A stretch of DNA of 64,000 nt, taken from NCBI GenBank assembly GCA_010015655.1, contig ML976709.1:230434-294433 (forward strand). Direction: 5' to 3'. Position 1 is the stretch's first letter, and every line of letters starts with the position of its first letter. Position numbers and translations under genes: made by a program. This stretch comes from Bimuria novae-zelandiae CBS 107.79. Lineage: Eukaryota > Ascomycota > Dothideomycetes > Pleosporales > Didymosphaeriaceae. The notes beneath the pieces were generated by a model. That model was not told where the DNA came from and did no database searches. It saw nothing but the letters and a program-made list of their open reading frames with translations. Shown piece after piece: positions 33,601-46,289 of the stretch.

Positions 33601-34900
33601 TTTAGCTTACGGGTTAATACCTTTTATATATTCTTTATTAATATAGAAAATACCTTAGCCCTGTTTCTTAGGCGTTAATTACGCGAATTTATAGCTATAA
33701 AGGCTATATCTAATACCCTTTAGGGCTTTAGTAATAGTTTCTTACCTTTTTAGTAACGAATTCTAGTGTCCGAACTTCTAATTTAAATTAATTTCATTAT
33801 TAAGGCTAGTTTCACCCAATTTTTTTTATTTAAGTTAGGCTAAGGATTAGATTGTATAACTTATTATAAAGTAAGATATATAATTATATTAGTTTTATAT
33901 AGTTATTAATATTTACTTCTAATTAGACTACTTCGTGCATGAAAAGTCGCATGCCTCTAATACAAATAACCTCTTATAGATAGGAGAGGTTCTTACGCTA
34001 TAGGTAGGCTTTTATTATAATTTTTTAATAAAAATAAAAAAATTCGATAACATGAATTAATTATTATTAATATATATATATTATTAATATGCGAGTATAC
34101 TATTACTAGTATTAAGTCTAGCTATAGCCTTCAAAAGTTATTAAAACTTGTCTTTTAATCTTTTCCTACTTTTACCTCCTAGCGCCGACTGTTATTAAGA
34201 GGATTTAGTTTTCTTAATTAATAAAAACTATATTAAACTTTTTATTAAAGAATTTTTTAGTAGCGGGTGTAGTGACGCAAACTTATACTAGCTTTATTAT
34301 AAGTAAAAGTTTATACTACTTTACGCGGCGTCTTATATCTCTATAATAGAAATAGGAACTATTCTTTTTACAGGTTTCTATTACCTCGCGTGATACCTAA
34401 ATTGCTCGTTTCTAGGTATTACTAGACCTATATCTTATAGCTCTATCTGCTACTTAGTATCTTCTATCTTGGATTTACTAACTAGATATCCTTTTAAGGT
34501 TGGCTTAGGCAAGTTTTTAATTTATCTTGTCTAGCACCCCGCTCCTAGCAGCGAACTTTAGTAGTTATAATTTATTTAAAAAAAAAGGGGGGTTTTAATC
34601 TTATTAACTCTCTTTTAAACCCCATATAAGTCCTAATTATTACCTATATTTGCTATAAATATTTAGTCCCGTAAGTCATTACTAATACTTTAAAAGTATA
34701 AGATTTTAAAAAAAATTAATTATACTTTTTAGCTTCTACAGCGTAATTAAAGTTAAAATTAAATTTACGAATCTTCTAATTCCCTTATTATATTATAAGT
34801 AAATAGTTAAGTGCGATTACTTTAGCTAGGTAATTATAAAAGTTATAGTTTAATAACTCCTAAAACTTAGCTTTAGTGTATTTTAGGTAGTAGTTTAAGT
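30680..34900 (-). pseudogene. pol: Ty3/gypsy pol of the minus-strand element, inactivated by RIP
   Basis: On the minus strand the RT box reads AYIDNV at 32997-33014 (family YLDDV). Further on, about 31050-30680, the integrase C-terminal part can be followed: KYKNYF, then a segment like VEPDIPP, HLEFYVNRLKLALLNPLP, and a chromodomain KEREKEYSIVNIYKERQ followed by a segment where KLEYLVKWK is expected. Trp and Gln positions are mostly TAG or TAA. The second Asp of the RT pair reads Asn here, a G-to-A change on the coding strand. The region upstream of RT (about 33200-34900) should hold protease and gag, but I could not recognise those domains. Confidence 0.7.
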
Positions 34901-35695
34901 ACGTAATTCTTACTATTGTTACATATCTTATTAATTAACTAATAATATATTTTAGTATATCTCTAAGGTGCTCCCTGTCCTCTAAGAACTTATATTATAT
35001 TACTGTTTTAAAGCAGCAATAGCCCTATTATTTACTATTAAAATAGGCTAAATTAAGAATTTTAAGACGACCGCTTCTTCCTTAGTCTAAAATAAACTGT
35101 ACTATTAATCTCTTTAGTAGCTCTATCTATTAGTCAACTTTTATAGCTAATTTGTACCTTCTATTTTTTAAAAGTATTATTATATTATTGGGGTTTCCTA
35201 GCGCTTTTTTACTATTTTATTAATAAGTTCTCTTACTTCTTATAATAGAGTCTAAAGGGTATTTTAGGAGTAAATAAGTGCTTTAATCTTACTTAAGAAA
35301 TATTATATTCTATTTTTATTAACACCTAATGCCTCAAGTTTGGTTATAAATAAGGAGACTATTTTTTAACTGCCTAACTATTACTTCTCCATAAGCTAAT
35401 AGCTTACTATATATAATTATTTACGCTAAGACGTGGACCTTTAGTAAAAGGTCCTGTTTTTATTTTTATAACTTTTTTATTTAGTAAAGACTGTTTTACT
35501 AGCTTTAAGTATCTATTAAGACTCCTTTTTAATTACTTGCTAGAGAAGATTCTGTTTCCTCGCAGATTATGCATCGTCTTTATAGTATTTATTTATATAA
35601 GGTTTTTTTAACTTTATGTGCTACTTTATAGCTCTAGTTTATAATTATATTTAAAATCTACTCGTCCGGCGATAGGTAAAAGAAATTAAATTTAA

Positions 35696-35858
35696 TATAA
35701 GGAGCTCGGTGATTAAGGAGTTAAAAGTACTAAAAGAATATTTATAAATTTAATAAAAAGTCCAAAGTTAAGCTTTAGGCCTTACACTTATATACCTAGG
35801 GTTCGCATAACCGAGGGTTAAGGATCTAAGGCAAAAACTGGGCGTAGCCCATTATATA
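35696..35858 (-). repeat. 5' LTR of the minus-strand gypsy element (163 bp)
   Basis: Direct repeat of 28077-28239 and slightly better preserved (GGCGTAGCCCATTATATA against GGCGTAACCTATTATATA). Copia reverse transcriptase sequence resumes within about 30 bases of its right end, so this end marks the insertion point. Confidence 0.75.
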
Positions 35859-38800
35859 TGGTTTATTCTCTTATTTACAGTCAATAATAATATTGTCTGC
35901 GTAAAAGAAGATAATTAAGTCTTATATAATACTACAGTAAGGTTTATAGGATACGCTAATAAAACCTAAGTCTCATAAGGATAAAGTAAATTTTTACTAC
36001 TAAAGTAGTAGTGAGATATAATGGCCGTATAGTGCCTTATTAAGCTATAGGATTGTACCAGGTTTTTTATAGCCTTGTGGCATCTTTATATATACATCTT
36101 GGTCGATCTTCTCGTGAACAAAAGCATTCGTGACGTCGTACTAGAGGAGCTCTAGGTCGAATCGTGTCGCAATCATCATGAGCATGCGAAATAACCATCT
36201 AGCCAATATTGCTACATATGTATCTTGTAACGTAATATTTCTTTATTAATTGCTATAAATAAAAATGCGTGCTTCACACTTCTTAAGTTAGGAATATTTA
36301 TTAAGCTTATAGGTATATACCTACCTATAATTACGGATCTATTTTTTTTTTACTTAATTATTTTACCTAGCATCTTAGTCTATAAGCTCATACCTTAGTA
36401 ACTAATAAGGCATTATTTCTTAGCTTTTTTTAAATGTATTATATAGTAGATATTCTTTAAGCTTATTGCGTTAGGAAGGTGGCACATACAACTAGCCCTT
36501 ATATAGCTTTAATTCTTTAGAGAGTAATCTTTTTTGCTACGCCTGATTTAATATTTTTTTTAAATTTCTTACGTTGCCTACTTTAGTGCTAGATATAAAT
36601 GGTATAGCCTATAGGCATATTATTCATAATAAGGATTAATAGTCTTTTTTTCCACTCTACTAGTGACTGTCCAAGGAGTGACACTAGCAGTGGTATTATT
36701 AGTAAAGTAAGATACGTATAGTCTACTTTTCTATCCAAGTAATATCTGGATAGGTTTTTTTCTTACGGTTTATTTTAAATTATCTTATCTTTATAAAACG
36801 ACTTTTTCTTCAGTAATGCTAGTAATAATATAAATAATAGTTTAACTAATTAGAACTATGCAACAGTCTCTTCGAGGGTATTATATATATAATTATTTAT
36901 AAGGTTTTCTGTCTTTCTGCTCAAGATACTATTTTTATTAAATAGTACGTCTCGGGTACTAATTACTTTTCTAAGTAAGGGTATCTATACCTAAAAGATG
37001 TTAGAAGATTAGTATCCTACTAGATATCTGATTTATGCCTTTAGATTAAGGCGTTATAGTGTGCTCTTGCCCTAGTAGATATTATCTATTTTTATAAACG
37101 CTGTACACCTATATGCCTTTAGATAAGTTTAATCTAGCTTTCGTGGTGTTATAACCACTCTATTCAAGAAGGCTACTATTATAAAGAAAACTTTATATAA
37201 TATTCTTTAGTAATTCGCGTAGTTTAGCGTTTAATAATAAAAGTAAACAGCTAACTAGGTAATATTTAGCTATATTTCTTATAGTAGGTTAGCATTAAGT
37301 CGCATTACTTAGGTTTTATCTTTTATTACACCCCCTAAGCGCTTAGCTTTCTTATTGTATACTTATATAGTAGGTGATAAAGGCTTAATTATTATCCCTT
37401 AAACTATGTACCATTAATTAAATTCCAGCTTAACTATAAATATTTTATTATTTACTTAAATTACTTTAACTATAAAGTTAAAATAGTCCTTTATAAACTT
37501 TACAAGGGTGTCTAAGATCTAAATAATAGATTAAGATATATTATTATCCTTACATTAGAAATGTTATATAAGTTTTAAGTATTAATTAATAATTAGTATC
37601 TAGCTTTTCTCGTACGTTAGGCTACGATCCTTACAGCTATTAAAATCTATTATAACTTATTTGCGAGGTCCTTTAGTAATTAGTTATAGTATTAGTAGAT
37701 TAGGTTTTAGATTCAGCTCGTCTGTAGGCGTTATACTATACTATAGTAATGCCTTTAATTCGCACCTTTTTAGATTATTACACTAGGTGCTTAAGAGCAC
37801 TAGAGCCTAGATGCCCTAGTCCCTTATGCCACTATAGTACGCCTGCCTTTTACGGGATTCTCTTAATATGCGAGGTAACCTTATAGGTATGGAAAGCTGC
37901 CTATTTTATTAGCTCTAGTTAATACTTTAGAATCTACTAGTCGTGGAGCTCTTATAGCTTAGTAATAACTATATTATCTACTCGCTTTAGACTTATAGGT
38001 TCTAATTTAGTATCTTACTATAGTCCTTGACGCCGAAGTATCCTAAATAATACTAAGTTATATAAGAGGTCTAGGTAATAGGCTATATAATTAAGACGTA
38101 GTATCAATTATCTAGCTAGACCCTTTAGTTTAAGGTATACCGTGCTATACCCTTTAACCTATATTTATATATTTCTAGACTATATACAATCTCTAGGGAA
38201 TAGTAGGCAAAATTAGATAAATTAATTAAAGTTATTTATACTACGGTAGGTAGTGCCTAAGTTAAAAATTAAAATGTATTATAATAAGTAGCAAATAATA
38301 TTAGAATATTATAGTGGTGCATTAAAGATAGCTTAAATAGGAAATTTTTTCCGTCTATATAGTTAATTATTATTAATCATAGGAGTAGGGGTGTATAAAT
38401 TCTTAATTTATAATGTTTAAGGCCTTAGTCTTTTTACCTCTCTTATCACTTCTTATAGATCGAAATTATTTTAAATCCTATATTATACTATATCTATAAA
38501 GCTAAGACGTGGCTAGAACTATTCTAGTGCATGTTTAGGATATACGTAGAAGTAGTCTCTTAGACTATACCTTTATCTATAAGTAGGACATTTTCTGCCT
38601 CTAACTGTCGTTGTATCCTCTATTAAGGACTACTTAGATATAGTACTTTAACTAAAGGATCGTTTTTATTAAGGCCTCTCTTGTCTACGTTAGTTATTTG
38701 TGGAAAATAGCGCGTCTTCGATAGCGTAAAAAACGTCCCTGTTAGTGCCTGGGGTGGATACACTACTAGTAGTAAAGGCGCCCCTATGCTATTTGCCCTT

Positions 38801-39216
38801 AATTAGGTGGAGTATTACTATATATTCTTAGAAGCGTTTTATTATCTCCTTTCTTATTATATTTACGTCTTAGCGTCTAGTTTCTTAGAAGAACAGAGTT
38901 TAGGTAGGGGTCGCCTTTATAATTATAGTTAATAAGTCCTTTACTATATTATAAATTAATTATACTTTCGTAATATTATTCGTCTCTACTTTTATAGCTA
39001 CCTCATTATACTTAGTTAGCTATGTATTTTAGTTTAAGGGTTATTTGATTAGCTTAAAAATCTATTAGTATTATACTCTTATCTTTTCCCGCTTATTTCC
39101 TTTATTAACGCCTACTCTTTATATTAAAGATATGATTTATTACTAGACCTACTCTCTTAGTTTGTAGTAGTTATATTATAGGTGTTGTAATATAATAAAT
39201 TAGATATAAATAACTA

Positions 39217-41063
39217 ACGTGGTTCACCACCGAGCGGGCCAACCCCACCGAGCGGGCCACTTTTTAAAAGTTAGTCTATTGCGAAGCGCCTCCTACAACA
39301 CCACTATAATTTACTATAATTCGTAGAACAGAGAAATACTATTCAGACTTATCGCTATTAGATACATCTACAATTTCTACTGCGCAGGTGCGAGCGTTGT
39401 GGTTAGCTTCGCCGCAACGTCCGTAGCACCTCTGCCCACGCACCCTCTTTGCAGACTCTTCACCCTCCTTTTGCCCACTACTATCCTTTTTAGCTATTAA
39501 ATTAACTACCTCTCTTACTATAAGTGTCTTAGCTACCTAAATATACTTCCTCTTTTAACTTTTTACCTTTATTACTATCTCTACTGCCTTGTAAAGCCCT
39601 GCTATTTCTAATTGTATTAACACTGTTTCGTGCCCTATTAATGTAATACCTTTATTAAGCTGCTTAATAGCTCTAAGAAGCGGAGAAACTAGTAAATCTC
39701 TATACTTTTATACACGCTTACGAACTAGCGTTAACTAAGCCTCTATCTCGCGGAGGTTACTTAGTGTTTTTAATTCCTATAAGATGTCCTTTGCGTTAGG
39801 TGGAGTTAGCGTACGAAGAACCACATTAAGTCTTAATAACACCGCCTCTAGGTCGTGTGGGACTAATCTAGCGCCTCTAAAGCCTACGCAGGTATTCGCC
39901 TTTATTATTACCTTCTTAAAAGCTACTTTAAAGGCTAGTAGAAAGGCCTCCTTCTTAATTTACTTAGTGCCGTACCGTGCCAAGCTACTAATCTTATTAC
40001 TATACGCCCGCTTTAAAGGCGAAAAACAACCTACATTAAGTGGCTGTAAGAGGTGTAATAAGTGTAAAGGCATATAGAGAATAATAATCTTCTGTTCCTT
40101 ATAGTATTTATAGAATTCGTGTAAGTAGTGGCTCTCGTGATTATCTATAATTAGTAGCTAGTGTGCACCCAAACTACGCGCCTTAGTATAGGTATTAAAG
40201 TACCTTAGCTAGGCAAGGCTAAGCTTATTTAACGTCTAGCTATTAGGACTAACTTTAATAACCTAGTCTCAGGGTAGATTATAGAACCAGGACGTGATTA
40301 GAACCTTACTAGGGAAGATAAGAAAGGGTAGTAGAGCCTAGCCTTTAGCGCTAACACCCTAGATATTAGTAACCTACCTATAGTTACTAGGTTAAATCTT
40401 CTTTAGGTTGCTTCGCTTCTCAGAGCCTGTAAAGACTATCTAACCCTGTATTACCCCTATTATAAAGCCTGTCTTGTCGAAGTTGTACGTGTTGTTATCA
40501 GCGATACCGTACTTAGCCTTAGTATTAGTAACTAGCTTAAACTAGGGCGTTATAATACGTAGATCTTCGTTTAGGGCTTGCTAATAATTATATAGATAGC
40601 TCCTTTAAAGCTTGATTTCTGGCGTACGCGTCTTAAGCCTGTCTATCTAGTGCTTACTAATAGGCTATCTACCGCGCTTAGTAAGTAGATTATTAGCTAT
40701 ATCTTAGACTATATCCCTTGTTGCACCTATTCCTCGCTAGTTAAGCTTAAGTATACGTTGGACTAGAGCCTCCTCCTCTAGCTTAGTTAGCTTTTTTGAG
40801 TTGGGCTTGCGATTACGTCAAGAGAGGGCTCCTTAGCGTCGTTATTATACTATTATTTAAGGCACGCTAAAGGCTATAATAACGCGTCTTTTACTCTTAT
40901 TATAATCTTTAATTATAGCTTAGATATTAAGCTATAGTGCGCTTTTAGTATAAGGTTATTGCGCGTTATGTTGTGATGGCATTGTGGTATAAGCTGGAGG
41001 TGGGCTGCATTTAGCAAAGTTGGCCCGCTCGGTGGGGTTGGCCCGCTCGGTGGTGAACCACGT
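39217..41063 (-). mobile_element. Pogo/Fot1-type DNA transposon 1 (1847 bp)
   Basis: Both ends begin ACGTGGTTCACCACCGAGCG and are identical inverted repeats over 43 bases; flanking TA at 39215-39216 and 41064-41065 is the target duplication. The repeat contains two copies of an 18-base unit built on CACCGAGCGGGCCA. The transposase lies on the minus strand inside. It is inserted in a minus-strand copia element. Confidence 0.9.
39300..40982 (-). pseudogene. Pogo-type transposase (HTH-psq, Tc5-type HTH, DDE_1, zinc knuckle)
   Basis: From the ATG at 40982 (MPSQHNAQ) the frame reads through a psq-type helix-turn-helix, then KLTKLEEEALVQRILKLN, a stop where Ser or Trp is expected, RGIGATRDIV, and NNLLTKRGR, the Tc5-type CENP-B DNA-binding part. 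The DDE nuclease follows: TYNFDKTGFIIGV (first Asp), LLIIDNHESHY (second Asp), and LLQPLNVGCFSPLKRAYSN, where Asn stands for the third Asp. A C-terminal knuckle RCYGRCGEANHNARTC comes last. About twenty in-frame TAA/TAG codons at Trp/Gln positions show RIP. The third catalytic Asp has become Asn by one G-to-A change. The 97-codon open frame on the plus strand at 39784-40077 is only its antisense shadow. Confidence 0.85.
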
Positions 41064-41420
41064 TACTTCTTAAGACTTATTATCTTTTCTAATATTCCGT
41101 ATTCTTTATCTTGTAGTCTTTAAGCTATATTGTATAGAACTTAATATCTTCTTTATATGCCTTAAAGCTAGAGTTTAATAGCTTCAATAGGCGCATTATA
41201 GGGTTTTATTACTTATCATTATTTACGCGGATAATAAGTTAGTAACTTATTATTTTTAGTTATAATAGCAGCGTTAGCTTTTCGCGTAGTAGTTTAGCTT
41301 TATCCAGATTAATAATAAGCTATATATTTATTAGCTTGTATCGCGCCTTTAGCTACTATAGCTATAAGGTATAGTTAGTATAAATAGTTAACACGATTAT
41401 TAAGTTATAAAGCGTTATTA

Positions 41421-42660
41421 CAGTAGGGTGACAAAAAAAGAGTACTCTTAAAATATATAGTTTTTAAGGTCCTATAACTGAGCAAATATTAGGTTCCTAG
41501 CTAGAAACACAATATAATCTTAAAAAGACAATTTAGGACCATAATTCTAGTTTTTAAACTTTACGCTTAGTTATAATTTTATTTTAAACATTTAAAGCTT
41601 GTTTTCTTAAAAAGTAGGATATGTATTTTGCTAAGATTTTTTGTGGGTCTAGGTGTCTTAGCTAAGCTTATATAATATAATTTATATAATAAGTTACTTA
41701 CCCAAAAAGTCAATTATTCTAAAATTAAATTATTCGCACCCACTTTAATTCCATTATATTACATAATAGATTGCTAGTAATCTTACTTATAAGAAACCTT
41801 TTCTTAAACTTTTCTCTATACCTCATATTTCCTCAAAATGGCTCCACAATTTTCCAAACTTAAGTACGAAGTTGACTTACTTTTAAGGACTAATACTCCC
41901 TATTTTTATTATTATTTCTACTCTTAGTAAAACTTGAAAAGCTATTTATAATACTATACAACGTATTAAAGCTAAGAAAAAAAACTCCTTTAATATTAAA
42001 AGAGCTAAAAAAAGGAACAAAAAACAAAGGATTTTTCAAGAAATAAAAGAGTTATTAACATGACTTTAACTAAAGACCCTAAAATGCTAAACAAAAAACT
42101 TTTAGCCAAAAATAGCCTTAACATCTCTAAAAGAACTTTACAAAGGGTTTTAAAAGAGGACGGTTATACTAGTAAAATAATCTCTAATAATGCTATTTTC
42201 AATAGTGAAAAGGCTAAAAATAGGCTTGGTGTTGCTAAAAGACAACTAGGACATAAATAAAATATAAATCTGTATAAGAATATATTGTCTAATAAGTCAG
42301 CAATCCAGAGAGAACACGGTTCTAGAATAGATATTTATAGAAAATAAAGAAATAAGCGAGTTGGAAAAGAATTAAGTTCTACTAGAACTGTAAGTATGTT
42401 ATGTTAACATTTCTTAACCGTGAATTATAGAACAAAAAGTTCTCTATTTTTCTATAATTTAAGATTTTTAATAAATATTAAACTAACTTAATTATAGGCC
42501 GTGATATAAAAGTATAAGTTTAGGATTCCATTTGGATAGGCGGAAGGTCCGAATTAGTTATTATTAAAACGCCAAAATTAATAACAAACTTTAAGAATAA
42601 GGATAATAAAACAAATGTCTTAAATCCTATTATTAAACAGTATATAAAGAGAGGTAAGTG
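41421..42660 (+). mobile_element. Truncated Tc1-like DNA transposon, very AT-rich
   Basis: The left end reads CAGTAGGGTGACAAAAAAAG after TA (41419-41420), similar in style to the CAGTGGG end at the window start. A Tc1-type transposase frame follows on the plus strand. No matching right inverted repeat was found before 43200, and the transposase C-terminus is missing, so the element appears truncated near 42660. Confidence 0.6.
41838..42660 (+). pseudogene. Tc1-like transposase fragment
   Basis: The ATG at 41838 (CAAAATGGC) opens MAPQFSKLKYEVDLLLRTNT. After several stops a clean stretch of 66 codons at 42060-42260 reads MTLTKDPKMLNKKLLAKN, ISKRTLQRVLKEDGYTSK and EKAKNRLGVAKRQLGHK, the second helix-turn-helix and linker of Tc1 transposases. 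Further on DSIWIGGRSELVII (about 42515-42560) matches the VMVWG-I---GRS-L strand near the second catalytic Asp. The conserved C-terminal LI-SMP-R tail is absent. Lysine-rich codons dominate, a composition unlike the neighbouring gypsy and copia remains. Confidence 0.65.
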
Positions 42661-43199
42661 AATTATTTCTCTTTAATAGTCTATTAACTAATGACTTTTT
42701 ATATATTTATATAACTAACTACTTAATCTTCCTCTAATTAAAGGTGCTTAAGGCTAAGGAGTCGCTATTACTTAAGTAACTTAGTATAAGCTACTTTATA
42801 TTAAATCTCTTAAGAATTACCTTAGGCTTAAAAGGTAAGAGGCCTATTACTTAGAAGGCCTTAAGGATAGTCTCCTACTTAAATATAGCCTCTTAGATAA
42901 TTATAAATATATGATAAAAGTCCCTTTTATTTATAAAAGTAAGCCCTTAGCACCTCTCTATGAAGGCTACTACTTAGCGTAAGTACGCAGATAAGAGAGG
43001 CTTAAATATAATAACGTTAAGTAGCTAGAGCGTATAGATTAAATAAGGTAAATATACTATAAGAAAAATCCTATTCTAATTATAGTACTTCATAAAATCT
43101 ACTATTAGGGAAGATCTATAGCTATTAAGGATAAGTAATTAATAGCTTAATTAGGCCTTTACCTTTATAGACCTATTAAACACCTATTTAAGCCAGGCT
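42661..43199. other. AT-rich decayed sequence, unassigned
   Basis: A degenerate plus-strand frame (SYFILNLLRITLGLKGKRPIT near 42785-42850) has stops mainly at TAA/TAG and probably belongs to a retrotransposon. The family was not recognised. Confidence 0.35.
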
Positions 43200-43560
43200 A
43201 GCCTAATATCGTTGTTTTTCTATCCAGAAGGTGATGAGGCGAAAAAGATTTGGTAATTATTAGGCTCGAAGGCTTGCAGCCACGAGTCCTAGAGCGAGCC
43301 TGAGGCTGACTGATAGATGATCGCAGGATTAAGAGCAGATCCATTAGCGAATATACAGGCTAGTAGCGTTATCCACTCTAGATTGCTATCCTGGATGTGA
43401 GCCTTAATCTTTCTATCCGATTACAGGGCCTCTGTAATCCTGCACTATTGTTAATAGCGCAGTAGAGAATATAAGGCTGGCGCACCTTTAGTTGCACACT
43501 ATCCTAGATGGTGCTAGCGTTAGGTCGGCACGTACTAGGGACCTCGCCTATAGCTAATCA
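43200..43560 (+). repeat. GC-richer segment preceding a copia gag; possible LTR or leader
   Basis: Base composition rises for about 360 bases, as in other LTRs of this window, directly upstream of a plus-strand copia gag-protease remnant. No second copy is present in the window, and no TG/CA ends with a duplicated flank were found, so its identity as LTR is inferred from position and composition only. Confidence 0.35.
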
Positions 43561-45540
43561 CTATTACTTAATTAATTAACTTTGTTCACTATTAAGATTA
43601 CACTATCTTAAAGTAATAAAATACTATGAAGTTTAATAATTAAAAGTCTCACTGTCTTAATTAAGCGGATTATAATAGCCCTATTATCCCTTAGAGATCT
43701 TATAGTAATCCTAACTAACTATATAAACTACACGCTATAGCTTAAATAGCTTAAAATAAGGTACTAATTTCTAAAAGTCAAAAGTATTATTAACCTAGCG
43801 CTAATAAATAAACTAAAGTAAAAACCCGCGATACTAATACTCTTAGTAATAGGTAACTACTAGCAAAGTATAGCTTACGCACTGCGAATCTAAATAATAT
43901 ACTAATAATACTATTATATCTATTAATAGCAGGTGCAAAAGCATATAAAGATAATAGTAATTATTATAAGGAATAGCTAAAGATATATAAGATTATAGAC
44001 TACCAGTGTCAAGAGGAGTAGGATAGCCTAAATTAGGTAGTTACTTTTTTTTAAGTTAATAGTCTTAGCGCGTCTCCAGAATAACTATTATATTTTAGAT
44101 TAATTAGTTAGGTAGTAGATTAATAACCTTATAATTATAGTTAGGGTAGACTTATAAGATAAATACAGGCAATTAAGGACAATATATTAAGAAGCCCTTA
44201 AGCTAATAAAAATAGCTAGATTATAGGCTATATAGCTATTTAAGTATAATTATATAGCTATAGAAGTAAAGACTAATTATATTCTAGAGCTTTAAAGACT
44301 AGACTTAGTTAAAGAAGACTTTATAAGGGCAGTTATCCATGTCGCACCAATATAGATAACAACCTTCTAGTAATATGGAAGTAAGAATGTAGCTATCTTA
44401 TAAAAGTATATAATAAAATTCTTCTAAGACTATATAATCCTGCAGCACCTAAGTAAGGGCAAATAAAAGACGCTTTTACTATTATAGGATTATCTCTTGC
44501 TAACAGTAATAAATTTACCCAGGCTATAGATAGGGACGCCTCTCTTATGGATAAAGTAGTAATATTAAAATATTAGAGAAGACCTTATAAACAACAATCT
44601 ACTGATTATAGTACTAAAACTAAGCAGTCTGCGATTATAAATAATAAGCTAAGAGTAGTTAGTAGCCTTGAGTGCCTTGCTTATAAATAACGCTATAGTT
44701 TATAAGATACCTTTACGTTTTCCTAAAAAAGTAGCTAGATTAGTTTAGACTAACACCTAATATAGCTACCCTAATTACATTTAGGATAGAGAATAACCTA
44801 GAGCTTTAAAAAAAGCCTAAGGATAATAAAGAGGGCTAAATTATAAGTACTTATAATTAAACCATTATATACTCTCACTCTAACTTAAATTACTAAGGCT
44901 AATAATAAGTAACTAGATAGACGCTAGATTACTAAAATTTTAGTAAGCTTTCAAGCTATATCCTCCTATAGCGAATTAAACACATACCTACTATAATACT
45001 TCGCTATACTTAACTTAGGTATAACCTACTATATCTTTAATAATATTAATTACTTTGTCTCCTATAGGCTACCATCGCCTGGAGACTTTATATAGGCAAG
45101 AAATACGTAAGTGTGGATTAAAAGTTATAGGAGTATCTATCTTAGCATGCAGAGTGCAAGCGGAAGATAAATAATATAGCTAGATAATATTACTTATTAC
45201 CCTAATCTGCTTTGTATTCTTATATTATTCCGATTACTTTAGAGGCAAGGCCTTTAGTGAGACACGTAAGCAGAACTAATAATATTAAAATAATAAAATA
45301 AAATAATATTAGTAAAACTAGAAGATATATATAGCTAATAGGTGCTAGAATATAGATTAGTCCTAGTATGATATACTATTACTAATAGTGCGAAAGTAGC
45401 GTACAAGAACAATTTAAAAATAAATCGGAAGCTATAAAAAGTAGACGTAATTACCTAGTATAAGTAATTAAGTTACTTAGGACTTTAGGCACTTAATCAC
45501 CTAGTATAGTAATTTAAGAGAGTAAGGATTAAAGGACTTA
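43560..45540 (+). pseudogene. Plus-strand Ty1/copia gag-protease remnant
   Basis: A RIP-mutated frame can be followed through a gag-like part (about 43900-44900) into a copia protease and pre-integrase linker: AILNLGITYYIFNNINYFVS, where the catalytic DSGA-H motif would lie, then FIQARNTQVWIKSYRSIYLS, SASGR, and NITYYPNLLCILILFRLL (about 45190-45230). This order (cleaved-peptide linker after the aspartic protease) is typical of fungal copia elements. The element stops near 45540, where gypsy sequence begins; the integrase is not here. A different copy of the same linker occurs at about 62040. Confidence 0.6.
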
Positions 45541-46289
45541 TTATAGTTAAATGCAACGCCTATATGTTACGATTACGAACCCCACAGGAATAATAGAACC
45601 AGACAATTACGCCAAGAATGTCATTGTTGGCGAAATTACTAAGGCGAAGGAATACAAGGAAGCGCGGGGTAACTTAGGTTAATAGTTACGTAATAAGGTT
45701 CCGCATAATGTACGATCCTATAACACCTTAGGGGTCCCAGGGACCTTAGGGTCTTAGCAGGACTATAATAATAATTCTTATAATAGTAAAGACTAAAATA
45801 AATAGTATATAGTTTAATAATTTCTTTATGCCTTTCCTACTCCTTATAATTAACTTAATATACTACGAGTATATTTCTTATAATAGATTAATAAATCTCC
45901 TAGTTAGTTATTCTATAGTTTATTATACAATTAGATTATTTATATACCCTAGTATTATTATTCTAAGCTTTTAACTACTAAATACATCCGCAAGGCATAT
46001 TACTCTAAACCTATCCTCCCCTAACCTAGACTAGGCTTAGGTAAGTAAAACCTCCTTATAAAACTTTAAGTACCTAAAGGTCCAAGACAATATAGCGACA
46101 CTATCTAGCTTAGTAGCGTCTAGACTAGCCACGAGAAGCACGGCTTCTAGCACTATAATAAACCTAGCTATAGTACTAGCTACTTAAGCTAATAAGATCT
46201 AGTAGCTTAGGGAATAGGTTACGTAACTTATAAACTATTTATAGGACCAGGCTTAGGCCTAAGCCAAGATATAGGTATAAATAGCTATA

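Larger units (their letters stand above)
28077..35858 (-). mobile_element. Minus-strand Ty3/gypsy retrotransposon with two LTRs (7.8 kb)
   Basis: Two direct repeats of equal length (28077-28239 and 35696-35858, 163 bp each) bound the element. Next to the left repeat, on the minus strand, lies a purine run AAAAGAGAGG, which places the 3' LTR at the left and the coding direction leftward. RT is near 33000, the integrase C-terminus near 31000 and the chromodomain near 30800, in that order on the minus strand. A solo LTR of another family is inserted at 29129-29520. A matching target duplication could not be recognised at the outer ends. The insertion interrupts a copia reverse transcriptase. Confidence 0.75.
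35859..41418 (-). mobile_element. pol: Minus-strand Ty1/copia retrotransposon, RIP-degraded and split
   Basis: On the minus strand from about 36190 the reverse transcriptase reads MLMMIATRFDLELL, a stop in place of Gln, YDVTNAFVHEKIDQDVYIKM, LNKALYG, and IIFFYADNIII at about 35880-35915 (family FYVDDI). It then stops at the gypsy LTR. RNase H and the C-terminal RT part continue left of 28077. Integrase and gag should lie between about 36500 and 41400, but they are badly decayed and only assigned by position. A pogo transposon at 39217-41063 interrupts the upstream part. Stops fall mostly at Gln/Trp codons. Confidence 0.65.

Noticed and set aside
39784..40077. 97-codon open frame on the plus strand
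   Set aside because: It is the antisense shadow of the pogo transposase, whose DDE motifs are readable on the minus strand.
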